Position numbers and translations under genes: made by a program. From Strigamia acuminata (taxonomy: Eukaryota; Arthropoda; Chilopoda; Geophilomorpha; Linotaeniidae), in the NCBI GenBank assembly GCA_949358305.1, contig OX442314.1, positions 33,165,608 to 33,229,607 of the forward strand: a stretch of 64,000 nucleotides of DNA, read 5' to 3'. The notes beneath the pieces were generated by a model, which was given only the letters and a program-made list of their open reading frames with translations, did not search any database and was not told where the DNA came from. Shown here in pieces: positions 20,078 to 30,066 of the stretch; the first letter of the stretch is position 1, and the number at the start of each line of letters is the position of its first letter.

Positions 20078-22296
20078 GAACTAGTCGCACTTGAATCAGC
20101 AGATTCTGGCTTGATCAAAGTCTTGACCATTTCTGCCAACGAGTTGGTCAGCGAAGTTTGTAACTTATTTTCAAAAGTATTTAATTTCGCATCAAGTTTA
20201 GCATCTAGTGTTGCATCCAACACTTCTTGAGTTATCCATCTGTTATTAGGACGTTTAGAAGTAGGATCCACAGTCGGGGAATCCGGTGTACTTCGTTTTG
20301 GCAACTCTTCAGAGTTGAACTTTGCACGTGGTTTTAAGTCTGGACATTCTCGACGCATGTGTCCTGGTTTCTTACAGTGGTAACAAACTAATTGACCACG
20401 TCTGGTCTGATCTACTGCTCCATTTATTAAATAGACAGCTTCACATTCTTCGGGTAACTCTTCATCACAAATATTAAGTTGTTCTTGTGAATCCAAAGTT
20501 AAAGATTTAGCATTTGTCTTTAGCTGAGGACGAGTGTCAGTTTTCCGAGGTGGGAAAACGACTGGATTGGAAATAATTTCCCTTGCTCCATTAGCCGTAC
20601 GACTGTACAAGCCTTTATTTTTAGTTATAACGGTATAAATCTCTGTCAGAGGTAAATCCGCTATGCCTTGCGTATGCAAAAGCAAATCGTTAGCAGGAGT
20701 TACACTCCCGATAAAAAGACAACCAGCCCCTTTTGCATCAAGACTGTCTTGTAATATCCATAACTGGTAATATTTGTGCATAAAGTCGTAAAGACTTTCT
20801 GTCTCCAGTTGTTTCAACTTAGTTAGTTGGTTCGTCCGCTCTTGTCGAGTGGCTACAAACCGTTCTTTGAACGCCTGTTCAAATACTTCCCAAGATATGA
20901 AATCTTCTCTTCGTTCATGAAACCAACCATGCGCTTGTTCGGTTAAATAACCGGCCACGCCTTTAACAAGCATGTCATCGAGTGACATGTTTCGCAGGAA
21001 AGCGACATTTTTTACAATATTGAGAAAGCGTTCGCTTTCTTCTGCTTTTCCGGAGAATACAGGGATATCTGGTGGTTTCAAACAGTTAGTTTGAGGGACA
21101 GTGGCGGAACTTTTTCCTGCCTGCATCAACTTGTGCATGGTCGTGGCAATTGACGCGAGGTCATCAGCTGTCATTCCAAAGCTACTGGGGGGGCGCGAGT
21201 TGTCGTTTGACGACCCGCCATTGTTTGGTTGACTCGAGTTATTTTGACTTGAGCCGCCACTATTGGGGTTGAAATTATTCGACCCTCTTTGATTTGGCTT
21301 ACTGTGGTTACCAAAGTTCGAATGGTTATTCGAATTGCCTTGGTTTCCATAATTCGAATGATTATTAGAATTACCCTGATTGTCAAAATTCGGACGGTTG
21401 TTCGAACTTTCTTGATTACCAAAATTCGGACGATAGTTCGAATTACCTGGCGTACCCCGATTCAAATAGTTATTTGAATTTCCTGGAGTTCCAGTAGAAG
21501 GATTATTTGGGTTATTCGAGTTCGGAGGAACTGGGTGACCCCTTTGCATGTTAGGTGCTGGACTAGAATTGTTTACAAATCTAGAATTTGGGTCAAAACG
21601 GCGGTTTGGACCTCTTGTCGCACCTGAATTTGGGTTCAAATTTCCAGCGAGATTCGGACAACTATTTGATCCGTTTGGAAAACTTGGATTAGGGTTGGCC
21701 ATATTAGGCAGACCCAAATTCGCTCTGTTGAACGTATTCTCAAAGTTCTCTGGATTTGTAAATCCTCTTTGTTGGTTGCGAGCGAAGTTATTCGCTCGTA
21801 ATCGTTGTTGGAAAGCACGATTAAAATCTCCTGGTGTCAAATTCGACTGATCTTGACGAGGAGGTTGTGCATTTTTATTTCTATATCTAGAAATAGGCGT
21901 CGAAGGAGTGGGACTAAAATTATTTAATCTTTGGCTGGCTGGGGAATGGGTTTGCTCCGACGTAGCACGAGGTGCGTGCACAAAATCTAACACTTCGGTC
22001 AAAGATCTAAATTGGTTTGGGTTCAAACCGTGATCCTGACAAAATAGTAGACCGCCTCGGCCTAAATGAGAACCTTCAGGAATGCATTCCTCTTCTCCAG
22101 GCGGAGTAGGTTCGCGTGGAGCCCTATTCTCTCCAGATGGTCCGGCTGTTTCATTTGAAACGCCATTATGGACCGCGTGGTTTTCCACTTCTTCAGTCCC
22201 ATTAGGAACAGGTATAAACCCGGATAGATTCATTCCACCGGTCAAACAAGTTCTTTCCTTACCACGGGTGTTCATATGATGCTGGTTATTAGTCAT
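20068..22296 (-). CDS. gag: Gypsy Gag polyprotein (intact)
   Basis: 742 aa from the ATG of MTNNQHHMNTRGKERTC. About residues 200-370 are a low-complexity Asn/Ser/Pro/Gly region with repeated GNSNN-like units. A retrotransposon Gag (capsid-type) region follows at about 420-540 (ADDLASIATTMHKLM, AHGWFHERREDFISWEVF). The nucleocapsid zinc knuckle CYHCKKPGHMRREC is near 637-650. The C-terminal region NTFENKLQTSLTNSLAEM looks helical. It ends at the TAG inside the frameshift site. The protein would form the virus-like particle and package the RNA. Confidence 0.93.
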   Translation of the reverse strand: MTNNQHHMNTRGKERTCLTGGMNLSGFIPVPNGTEEVENHAVHNGVSNETAGPSGENRAPREPTPPGEEECIPEGSHLGRGGLLFCQDHGLNPNQFRSLTEVLDFVHAPRATSEQTHSPASQRLNNFSPTPSTPISRYRNKNAQPPRQDQSNLTPGDFNRAFQQRLRANNFARNQQRGFTNPENFENTFNRANLGLPNMANPNPSFPNGSNSCPNLAGNLNPNSGATRGPNRRFDPNSRFVNNSSPAPNMQRGHPVPPNSNNPNNPSTGTPGNSNNYLNRGTPGNSNYRPNFGNQESSNNRPNFDNQGNSNNHSNYGNQGNSNNHSNFGNHSKPNQRGSNNFNPNSGGSSQNNSSQPNNGGSSNDNSRPPSSFGMTADDLASIATTMHKLMQAGKSSATVPQTNCLKPPDIPVFSGKAEESERFLNIVKNVAFLRNMSLDDMLVKGVAGYLTEQAHGWFHERREDFISWEVFEQAFKERFVATRQERTNQLTKLKQLETESLYDFMHKYYQLWILQDSLDAKGAGCLFIGSVTPANDLLLHTQGIADLPLTEIYTVITKNKGLYSRTANGAREIISNPVVFPPRKTDTRPQLKTNAKSLTLDSQEQLNICDEELPEECEAVYLINGAVDQTRRGQLVCYHCKKPGHMRRECPDLKPRAKFNSEELPKRSTPDSPTVDPTSKRPNNRWITQEVLDATLDAKLDAKLNTFENKLQTSLTNSLAEMVKTLIKPESADSSATSSKN

Positions 22297-23419
22297 AACT
22301 AAACTTAAAACTAAGAAAATTTCCTAAGTCTGAGAGATAACGATGAAATTGCAAAAGTTCAGGAGGATCGCAAACGAAGCAGTGGTCACACTAGTTCGAA
22401 AGGAAGTAAGGGTACTTCGATACACCTCTCTGATTGGTCAAACATCAACGCTAGTTCTCGCGAGAGTCCAATCTCGTCCGAGATTGGTGGAAATCATCAA
22501 GTTCGTGGAACCGTAATCTTGACAGATTCCAGTGTTATGACGTAGTCACCAAACAAAATGGACACTTTTCAAAATATTTTAAAATATCACCGCATTTATT
22601 ATTAAATGAATGATCACCTTTATGGAATTTTTTAAAGTTTTAAAACTCGTAATTTCAAAAGACGTGCCAATTCGTTTGAATCGACGGCTTTTCTGCACAA
22701 CACGGGTTGCTAGGCAACACAACAGCGAGAATTCTTCTTTGCTAAAAATTCGAATGGTATTCCATTCGTAAAATTCGATTTCAATGGCTTGAGATCACGA
22801 TTTTTAACCAACATTTTAATGTAGATCAAGTCTGTAAAATAAGGTAAACCCACTTTGAAATAAAATATAAATTTTAATTCCTTCAAAAATCGTCAATTTT
22901 TTCTAATTTATTTAGGCAAATAAATTTAGGTTTAACTTGAAGTCTCAAGCAAAATACATATAAAAGAATATTCTAAAAATTAAAACAACCGTTAAATTGA
23001 TAGAATTCTTTAAGAATTCCATCAAAAGTCAACTTTTCAAAATTAGGCCCGACCGCGTGGTTTTGTCAGATTGTCGACAAAAAAAATGACGCCACCCGGG
23101 CGGGACCAACCTTAACAAGTTCGGGCAAGATTCTCATTCTCGGGTTGGGCCTTTTGGGCCTGACCACGCGGTAGAAATTATTATTTTGTTAAAACGTATA
23201 ATTTCCACGGCGGAGAACCGGAACAAAGTGAATTACACTTATTTTCTTGCGAGAAGTTCTAAAACAGAATAAAATATATTAAACACAAATATAAATTTCG
23301 TTCGAAACTCATTTTACACACCAAAAAATTTCATTTGAAATTTTATCACCGCAAGCATATTTCCGAATTCTCATAAACACACGAAAAACTTCAAAATTTA
23401 TTTTAAATTTAGGCAGCCT
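22297..23419 (-). other. Gypsy 5' leader with a GC-rich stem
   Basis: About 1.1 kb between primer site and gag, without a long ORF. ACCGCGTGGT (23052-23061) and ACCACGCGGT (23163-23172) are exact inverted 10-mers that can close a loop of about 100 bases. The stem is kept in the plus copy, where the arms are 30313-30322 and 30426-30435. The position fits a packaging or dimerisation signal, but that is inference. Confidence 0.55.
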
Positions 23420-23437
23420 ATCTCGGTAGAACCTCCA
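23420..23437 (-). promoter_or_regulatory. Primer binding site for glutamine tRNA
   Basis: On the minus strand, TGGAGGTTCTACCGAGAT starts two bases after the LTR end. It complements the recalled 3' end of animal tRNA-Gln (ATCTCGGTGGAACC plus TCCA) at 17 of 18 positions. The plus copy has the same 18 bases at 30049-30066. Confidence 0.8.
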
Positions 23438-23439
23438 CT

Positions 23440-25184
23440 TGTGACGATTCTACTTTTGGCTGATTTAATAGCCATTTAAGATAGATAACTAATCGGTTTA
23501 TACAAGACGTTGCTAGGAGTAGCAACAACCTAACCGAGATAAGCTACGGAAGTCTTTACAAACATGGCACTTGATCGAATAGAAATAACTTACAGTTTTG
23601 GTGTGACATAACATATTTATTACTAAATATTAAGGACAACAAAAATGGGTTCTTCACGCGTGTAAACGGGCGGCATCAACTGGTTGAGGATCCGGGCGAA
23701 GCCAGAGGGATACGGCTGACTTGCGGCATCGTCACAAATATCGCTACGGAGACGTATTTGGTCCGCAGCATCGATTATCTAAATATGCGAAGAGTCCTAC
23801 GCATAAACAGGAATATTCGGCAGAATATTCCATTGTTTTAAATGAATAAAAGTCAAGTGATTAAAATAATACAACAAATGAATTGTTATATAAATATTAA
23901 TTGGGCGGGGACCGTCACGACAATTGAGAGAACGTCGCGGGAGTTGTTGAGACTCCATCCGCCAGCATGACGACAAGATCTCGTGATCAGGCGCCGAGTA
24001 TTTAATTGTGTGCTTTAACTCGCTATCGGTGGTACCAACCACCAGGTAAACATTTCTATGGACTTACCGGGTTTAAAAGATATTGCCAATACAGGATTAC
24101 CAATGCCCGAGTAATTTGTTTAACACGATATATTTTATATATCGTTCACGGGTTACTAACCCGGAGGGTACGATGGGGCGGGGACCGTCACGACGGTCGA
24201 GAGAACCATCGCGGGAGGATTTGACTCCTCCATCCGCCAGCATGCCTTACGATGGCGGGATCCAATGATCGAGCACCGGGTAAAATATTAATCGGCCACT
24301 GCCGTTGGATTACCATTATCCAGGTAGTTGTTTCTCGCAACATCTTTAGATATTACTCACGGGCTACCAACCCGGCGTGTCGCCTGTATATTAGGCCTTT
24401 ACCGACTTTTAACGAGCGGAAGGACCAATCGTAGAAAGACGGGAACCTGCGTGGGTTGTTTACAACAACCATCCTGCAGCGGACTGTGGCCAGTTAGCTG
24501 AGGGACCTACTTTCATTTAGCAAGGTCGTACTGTATACGACCGTTATATTAAGCCACCGTACGAAATCCTACTGTCCCGTAGAACAGCTGGCTAACGTTA
24601 CGGGGCCATTTCATGCGAATGCATGTCTATTACCGGAGTTAGCCTTCCCGAAATAGCCCTACAACAGCAATAACAAAATAGTAATGAATACTAACTGTGG
24701 AGAGCTGAGGTGGCCTGATGTGTCGATAGAGAATAATGAAATCAAACAATAACAATTCAACTACAGACAATATACAAGTTCAGTTATCAAGCAAGGGGCA
24801 GGGGGAAGTAAGAAACTGATGCTTATATAGTTCTGTAGAACTACTAGATTGGCGACAGCCAATCAGCGTACGAATCGGCGGATTCGTGGGTCACTAGTCC
24901 GGACCTAATATATGACTATGTCCAGATGGGCCCAGTTGGGGTCCGGAAGGGTCCAATTGGTTCCCTTCGACAGGTAAGTAAAGTGGATATTGATTCGATA
25001 GAATCAACATCATCAAGTAATTAATACTTAATTTATATCGAATAAAATAGTTATATTTTATTCACCGTGTCTAAATAATTATTTATCACACTATTTAGTT
25101 TTTAACCGAGTTTGAAATACGCGCGTTGGTTAAACAGCGCCATCTATGGTGAACATTGATAACTATCGATTTGTAATCATCACA
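23440..25184 (-). repeat. 5' LTR of the minus-strand gypsy element
   Basis: 1745 bp, nearly identical to 10812-12563. It drives transcription leftward. It contains the TATATAAG box (complement near 24820-24830), two structured modules (24177-24238 and 23904-23963) and the AATAAA signal near 23618. Confidence 0.95.
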
Positions 25185-25829
25185 CATGGTCAAATTCCAA
25201 GCACGAGATCAGGCTATATTTCTCAAAATACGGACCAATCAGAAAACTTAAATTGAACAAGGGCAAAAAAAGTGGAAAAATCCAATACCAGTTTGCAGAG
25301 ACCGCGAAAAAAAATAATAGGCAAGGTTCTGAAAAGGAATATAATGGAAAGTTGATCCGTATCAGGAATGCCTAAAAAAATAAATGAAATGGTCGAATCA
25401 TCCAATAGTCAACACCTAAGATAATTTTGTTATTTCTAAGTGTGAATGTTAATAATTTGTTTCTAACATTTTGTTTATTTAATTCTTATTTCATAGGGAT
25501 TCTGTTCGGGCCATGCGGGCCACATGGACCAGACGGTTCTGGTCAATTCGGCCAAACCTTTGACGATGGACTTGGTTTTATAAGAAATGCTGGCGTTGAA
25601 AGATGCTTTCGCCATCTTGCAGCAACACCAAGTCGTGAATGCAGGGGTTCAGGCACCGCCTAAACCTCTGGTCGTGGGCCACCAAACCCCGTTCGCGGCG
25701 CCATTGCCTCTCCCGGTGCCAAATCCGCCTGGCTTCGACTTTGAAGCTGTGGAAAAAGCAGTTTTAGTCGTGCCCAAGACGTTTGAGCCGGAAATTCCAG
25801 TTTCTTTTGAAAAATGGGTTATGTTATAG
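25185..25829 (+). pseudogene. Unrecognised duplicated gene, 5' part, copy 2
   Basis: Continues the segment interrupted at 10811 and matches 56148-56800. After an acceptor-like TTTCATAG, one frame from 25497 reads HMDQTVLVNSAKPLTMDLVL, a TAA (CAA in the 56-kb copy), then LKDAFAILQQHQVVNAG, PLVVGHQTPFAAPLPLP, GFDFEAVEKAVLVVPKTF and EPEIPVSFEKWV. A Pro-rich piece present in the 56-kb copy (VITPAVVLV) is missing here. No family is recognised. The conservation of amino-acid sequence over the indels suggests a real ancestral exon now decaying. Confidence 0.5.
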
Positions 25830-26569
25830 TAGAATGTGATGATTTTTTGTTTTGTTTAGTTTTCTCAGAATGTTAGCCAATCGCAGAGCGGCATTTATGT
25901 AAACAAACACGGGCCATTAAAACAGCTCTAGAATGGGAATTTCGCTGTGATCAATCTTGCACGGCACTGGATTACAGAATACCTTATTCTGTGACCGGAT
26001 AACTAAGACTGAGGTAATTCGTCAATTTAACACCACGCTTGGAATGCGAGGCGATGTAGAGTGTGTATTGTTTGGATTTGGAAGCGTGCGCTGGCCGAGT
26101 CCTAAGTGAGTGTGAAAGAGGATTATCGATTGGTTTTGTCAGTTTTGGGGAGGTTCGGAGATTGGTGTGAGGGTATTTTTGTTTTGGAATATTATTTGTA
26201 GATAATTTTTAGGTTTTGGTGATTTTTTATTTGGTTTATTTTTTTACAACTACTTGTACATTGTAGCATTAACTAGAATAAATCGATGTTAGTCGAATTC
26301 TCAACGATTAACCTGAGAAAGCTAATGGGCCCATTGACTAATCAGAATCATATTTTTTTGCATTTTTAAGTATTTAACAAATCCGTTACTGGTTTTATTC
26401 TTGTTTTGCTATGGAATGCTATGATGCATCAAACCTTAAATATATATGATCCAGATCATATAAAGAACGCAGAATTCCTCACAAAACATATCATGTGTCG
26501 CACCACGTTGCTTCATGCTTCAAGCTTCGTGTTTCGTGCTTCTGCATTAGCAATATTGGTCTTATTCTT
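25830..26569. other. No gene recognised; one shared 19-base motif
   Basis: Contains GAGAAAGCTAATGGGCCC near 26315-26333, shared with 9126-9144, which places this interval in the same duplicated unit. Nothing else is assignable. Confidence 0.4.
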
Positions 26570-27310
26570 CTAATATTTTGTCACATTTATGTTTGAACAT
26601 TTTCAAATGACCATGACACCTGCCTTACAGCGCGTGCTTTTTCCGGAAGTATTCCCAACCAATGAAAACTCATTCATCGGCGCGAGTTTTTTGTGGACAA
26701 CCCCACTGGGAATCCCAAAAGAATTGCTGGAAAATTGGTCGTCAATATTACCAGATCCGTCACAATTAGAAAGCGATTTGATGAGAGCAGTGCTGGCAGT
26801 GTGTGGTTTTTAACTGTATTTTTATTTTAATTAATCATGGATAATGATTATTTTGCCAATTTCATTTATTAATTTAGTTAATTCATACTTATTTGTTGTC
26901 ATTCTTTAATTAGATTATGAGATTTTTGTTCCTTATGCTTTGTGTATAATTTATTTGTTTATCATTTATATTTGATTTGATTCACTTTTATAATATAGTT
27001 CCTGTTATGGCAGGAGGCGTAATCGACCTACCCGCAAAGCTATCAAGGACTTTCGTAATAAAGCGCGACGTGATGGTGATGGTGAAGAGTGCGTCGTTTC
27101 ACGCTATTGCTCCCCATATCCAGTTCCGGACCTATTCTTGGACCGATTCTTATGCCACCTTATCATCCAGACCACACTCGTTGTCCAGCATTTACAAACT
27201 TTGAAATTTGCCCATTGTGCTCTGGATGGATCACCTGGACGATGGAATGAAGGAGTGGGATTATCGTAAATTATTGTTTTAAACATTTATGAAATAGTGA
27301 ATTAATTAGT
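26570..27310 (+). pseudogene. Unrecognised duplicated gene, 3' exons, copy 2
   Basis: The best-preserved copy of the first block: an open frame at 26589-26813 contains LQRVLFPEVFPTNENSFIG, WTTPLGIPKELLENWSS and PDPSQLESDLMRAVLAVCG. After AT-rich sequence and an acceptor-like TATAATATAG, the second block (about 27000-27290) parallels 9838-10090 (PTRKAIKD, GPILGPILMPPYHPDHTRC) but with frame breaks. Homologues are at 9410-10145 and 58440-59000. The function is unknown. Confidence 0.55.
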
Positions 27311-27502
27311 TTATTTTTTTTTTTTTTTATTCTTGTCGTCGGTGTAGCGCCATAGCGTCGTAGCGCGCGATGGGTCAAAACTTTCCTTTCATACTGCGTT
27401 TCGTTTCATCGCACATGAATACGCATCAGTTCACTCGACAGCATCGCACGTTTTGTTTGCAAGGTTAGTGGTTAATTGTCCAATTACTCTTGTGGTTTTT
27501 TT
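27311..27502. other. Unique-looking junction before the satellite
   Basis: A T run followed by moderately GC sequence with several GTCG/GCGATG repeats of no assignable function, then the first satellite unit. Confidence 0.4.
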
Positions 27503-28291
27503 CATAGTTGAAATTTTTGATTTCATGGTTGAAATTTTTAATTTCATGGTTGAAATTTTTAATTTCATGGTTGAAATTTTTAATTTCATGGTTGAAATTT
27601 TTAATTTCATGGTTGAAATTTTTAATTTCATGGTTGAAATTTTTAATTTCATGGTTGAAATTTTTAATTTCATGGTTGAAATTTTTAATTTCATGGTTGA
27701 AATTTTTGATTTCATGGTTGAAATTTTTGATTTCATGGTTGAAATTTTTGATTTCATGGTTGAAATTTTTGATTTCATGGTTGAAATTTTTGATTTCATG
27801 GTTGAAATTTTTGATTTCATGGTTGAAATTTTTGATTTCATGGTTGAAATTTTTAATTTCATGGTTGAAATTTTTAATTTCATGGTTGAAATTTTTAATT
27901 TCATGGTTGAAATTTTTAATTTCATGGTTGAAATTTTTAATTTCATGGTTGAAATTTTTAATTTCATGGTTGAAATTTTTAATTTCATGGTTGAAATTTT
28001 TAATTTCATGGTTGAAATTTTTAATTTCATGGTTGAAATTTTTAATTTCATGGTTGAAATTTTTAATTTCATGGTTGAAATTTTTAATTTCATGGTTGAA
28101 ATTTTTAATTTCATGGTTGAAATTTTTAATTTCATGGTTGAAATTTTTAATTTCATGGTTGAAATTTTTAATTTCATGGTTGAAATTTTTAATTTCATGG
28201 TTGAAATTTTTAATTTCATGGTTGAAATTTTTAATTTCATGGTTGAAATTTTTAATTTCATGGTTGAAATTTTTAATTTCATGGTTGAAAT
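27503..28291. repeat. 21-bp satellite, left part (about 37 units)
   Basis: Tandem units of ATTTTTAATTTCATGGTTGAA. A subset reads TTTTTGATTTC: the first unit, and a run of about seven neighbours near 27700-27840. Each unit contains GAAATT-TTT-AATTTC, a small perfect hairpin. Because 21 is a multiple of 3 and the unit lacks stops in several frames, long artificial open frames run through on both strands. The array is cut at 28291 by the plus-strand gypsy and continues at 52275. Confidence 0.97.
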
Positions 28292-28645
28292 TTGTGATGA
28301 TTACAAATCCGTATTTATCAATGTTCACAATAGATGGCGCTGTTTATCAAACGCGCGTAATTCAAACTCGATAAAACTAAAAAGTGTGATAAATAATTAT
28401 TTAGACACGGTGAATAAAATATAACTATTTTATTCGATATAAACTAAGTATTATTTACTTGACAATGTTGATTCTATCGAATCAATATCCACATTACTTA
28501 CCTGTCAAAGGGAACCAATCGGACCCTTCCGGACCCCAACTGGGCCCATCTGGACATAGTCATATATTAGGTCCGGACTAGTGACCCACGAATCCGCCGA
28601 TTCGTACGCTGATTGGCTGTCGCCAATCTAGTAGTTCTACAGAAC

Positions 28646-28653
28646 TATATAAG
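28646..28653 (+). promoter_or_regulatory. TATA box of the gypsy LTR
   Basis: TATATAAG lies about 355 bases into the LTR in otherwise GC-mixed sequence. It is kept in the 3' LTR and in both LTRs of the minus copy. Transcription would start about 25-30 bases downstream, near 28675-28685; no clear initiator motif is visible there. Confidence 0.6.
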
Positions 28654-29235
28654 CATCAGTTTCTCACTTCCCCCTGCCCCTTGCTTGATAACTGAACTTG
28701 TATATTGTCTGTAGTTGAATTGTTATTGTTTGATTTCATTATTCTCTATCGACACATCAGGCCACCTCAGCTCTCCACAGTTAGTATTCATTACTATTTG
28801 TTATTGCTGTTGTAGGGCTATTTCGGGAAGGCTAACTCCGGTAATAGACATGCATTCGCATGAAATGGCCCCGTAACGTTAGCCAGCTGTTCTACGGGAC
28901 AGTAGGACTTCGTACGGTGGCTTAATATAACGGTCGTATACAGTACGACCTTGCTAAATGAAAGTAGGTCCCTCAGCTAACTGGCCTCAGTCCGCTGCAG
29001 GATGGCTGTTGTAAACAGCCCACGCAGGTTCCCGTCTTTCTACGATTGGTCCTTCCGCTCGTTAAAAGTCGGTAAAGGCCTAATGCACAGGTAACACGCC
29101 GGGTTGGTAGCCCGTGAGTAATATCTTCAGATGTTGCGATAAATAACTACCTGGATAATGGTAATCCAACGGCAGTGGCCGATTAATATTTTACCCGGTG
29201 CTCGATCATTGGATCCCGCCATCGTAAGGCATGCT

Positions 29236-29297
29236 GGCGGATGGAGGAGTCAAATCCTCCCGCGATGGTTCTCTCGACCGTCGTGACGGTCCCCGCC
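29236..29297 (+). ncRNA. Structured RNA module I in the gypsy LTR
   Basis: A predicted three-way junction: closing stem GGCGG (29236-29240) with CCGCC (29293-29297); hairpin GGAGGA/TCCTCC (29243-29248, 29255-29260); hairpin ACCGTC/GACGGT (29277-29282, 29285-29290). Unpaired CGCGA and TTCTCTC are shared with module II at 29518-29577. Equivalent copies are at 51464-51525, 24177-24238 and 11556-11617. It lies downstream of the TATA box, so it would be in the transcript. The function is unknown. Confidence 0.6.
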
Positions 29298-29517
29298 CCA
29301 TCGTACCCTCCGGGTTAGTAACCCGTGAACAGGAGTTGAACAACACTGTGTTAAACAAATTACTCGGGCATTGGTAATCCTGTATTGGCAATATCTTTTA
29401 AACCCGGTAAGTCCATAGAAATGTTTACCTGGTGGTTGGTACCACCGATAGCGAACTAAAGCGTACAATTAAATACTCGGCGCCTGATCACGAGATCTTG
29501 TCGTCGTAAGGCATGCT

Positions 29518-29577
29518 GGCGGATGGAGTCTCAACAACTCCCGCGACGTTCTCTCAATTGTCGTGACGGTCCCCGCC
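29518..29577 (+). ncRNA. Structured RNA module II in the gypsy LTR
   Basis: Same fold as module I with different stem bases: GGCGG (29518-29522) with CCGCC (29573-29577); hairpin GGAGT/ACTCC (29525-29529, 29537-29541); hairpin ATTGTC/GACGGT with two G-U pairs (29557-29562, 29565-29570). Loop sequences CGCGA and TTCTCTC are kept. The paired changes relative to module I support a real RNA structure. Copies are at 51746-51805, 23904-23963 and 11276-11335. Confidence 0.6.
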
Positions 29578-29859
29578 CAATTAATATTTATATAACAATT
29601 CATTTGTTATATTCATTTAATCACTTTACTTTTTGTTCATTTGAATTATGGAATATTCTGCCGAATATTCCTGTTTATGCGAAGGACGCTTCGCATATTT
29701 AGATAATCGATGCTGCGGACCAAATACGTCTCCGTAGTGATATTTGTGACGATGCCGCAAGTCAGCCGTATCCCTCTGGCTTCGCCCGGATCCTCAACCA
29801 GTTGATGCCGCCCGTTTACACGCGTCAAGAACCCATCTTTGTTATTGTTATTATTCAGT

Positions 29860-29865
29860 AATAAA
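29860..29865 (+). terminator. Polyadenylation signal in the gypsy LTR
   Basis: AATAAA in TTCAGTAATAAATATG, about 180 bases before the LTR end and conserved in all four LTRs. It is the likely 3' end signal of the genomic RNA. Confidence 0.6.
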
Positions 29866-30048
29866 TATGTTATGTCACACTAAAAACTGTAAGTTATTTC
29901 TGCTCAGTCATGAATTCTTATTTTTACACAGACTTCTGTAAGCTTATCTCGGTTAGGTTGTTGCTACTCCTAGCAACGTCTTGTTTAAACCGATTATTTA
30001 TCTATCTTAAATGGCTATTAAGTCAGCCAAAAGTAGAATTGTCACAAG

Positions 30049-30066
30049 TGGAGGTTCTACCGAGAT
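30049..30066 (+). promoter_or_regulatory. Primer binding site for glutamine tRNA, plus copy
   Basis: TGGAGGTTCTACCGAGAT begins two bases after the 5' LTR, identical to the minus copy. It matches the 3' end of tRNA-Gln with one mismatch. Confidence 0.8.

Larger units (their letters stand above)
10812..25184 (-). mobile_element. Ty3/gypsy LTR retrotransposon, 14.4 kb, apparently intact
   Basis: A complete element in minus orientation: 5' LTR 23440-25184, primer site 23420-23437, leader, gag 22296-20068, pol by -1 frameshift to 15872, ORF3 14826-13309, polypurine tract, 3' LTR 10812-12563. The LTRs begin TGTGAT and end TCACA, and are almost identical apart from one 7-bp deletion and a few substitutions, so insertion was recent. 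Flanking tetranucleotides are AATG (10808-10811) and CATG (25185-25188), a 4-bp target-site duplication with one mismatch. It is unusually long for this group because of 1.75-kb LTRs, spacers of about 1 kb and the extra ORF. Confidence 0.95.
28292..30046 (+). repeat. 5' LTR of the plus-strand gypsy element
   Basis: 1755 bp, begins TGTGATGATT and ends TTGTCACA, paired with 50521-52274. It contains the promoter, the structured R/U5-like region and the polyadenylation signal. Several short hairpins lie in the middle, such as GGCTGTTGTAAACAGCC (29004-29020), GGTCGTATACAGTACGACC and CGGGTTAGTAACCCG. Confidence 0.95.

Noticed and set aside
27311-27502. GC-rich junction as a promoter or gene
   Set aside because: No core promoter element, ORF or paralogue that would support a call.
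27503-28291. CRISPR array
   Set aside because: Direct repeats without unique spacers in a eukaryotic genome; it is a satellite.
27453-28424. Repeat proteins of about 285-320 aa in the left satellite
   Set aside because: Same artefact of the 21-base period.
29236-29577. Hammerhead or twister ribozyme in the LTR
   Set aside because: No CUGAUGA/GAAA hammerhead core on either strand, and I could not fit the twister core; only an unnamed structured module is supported.
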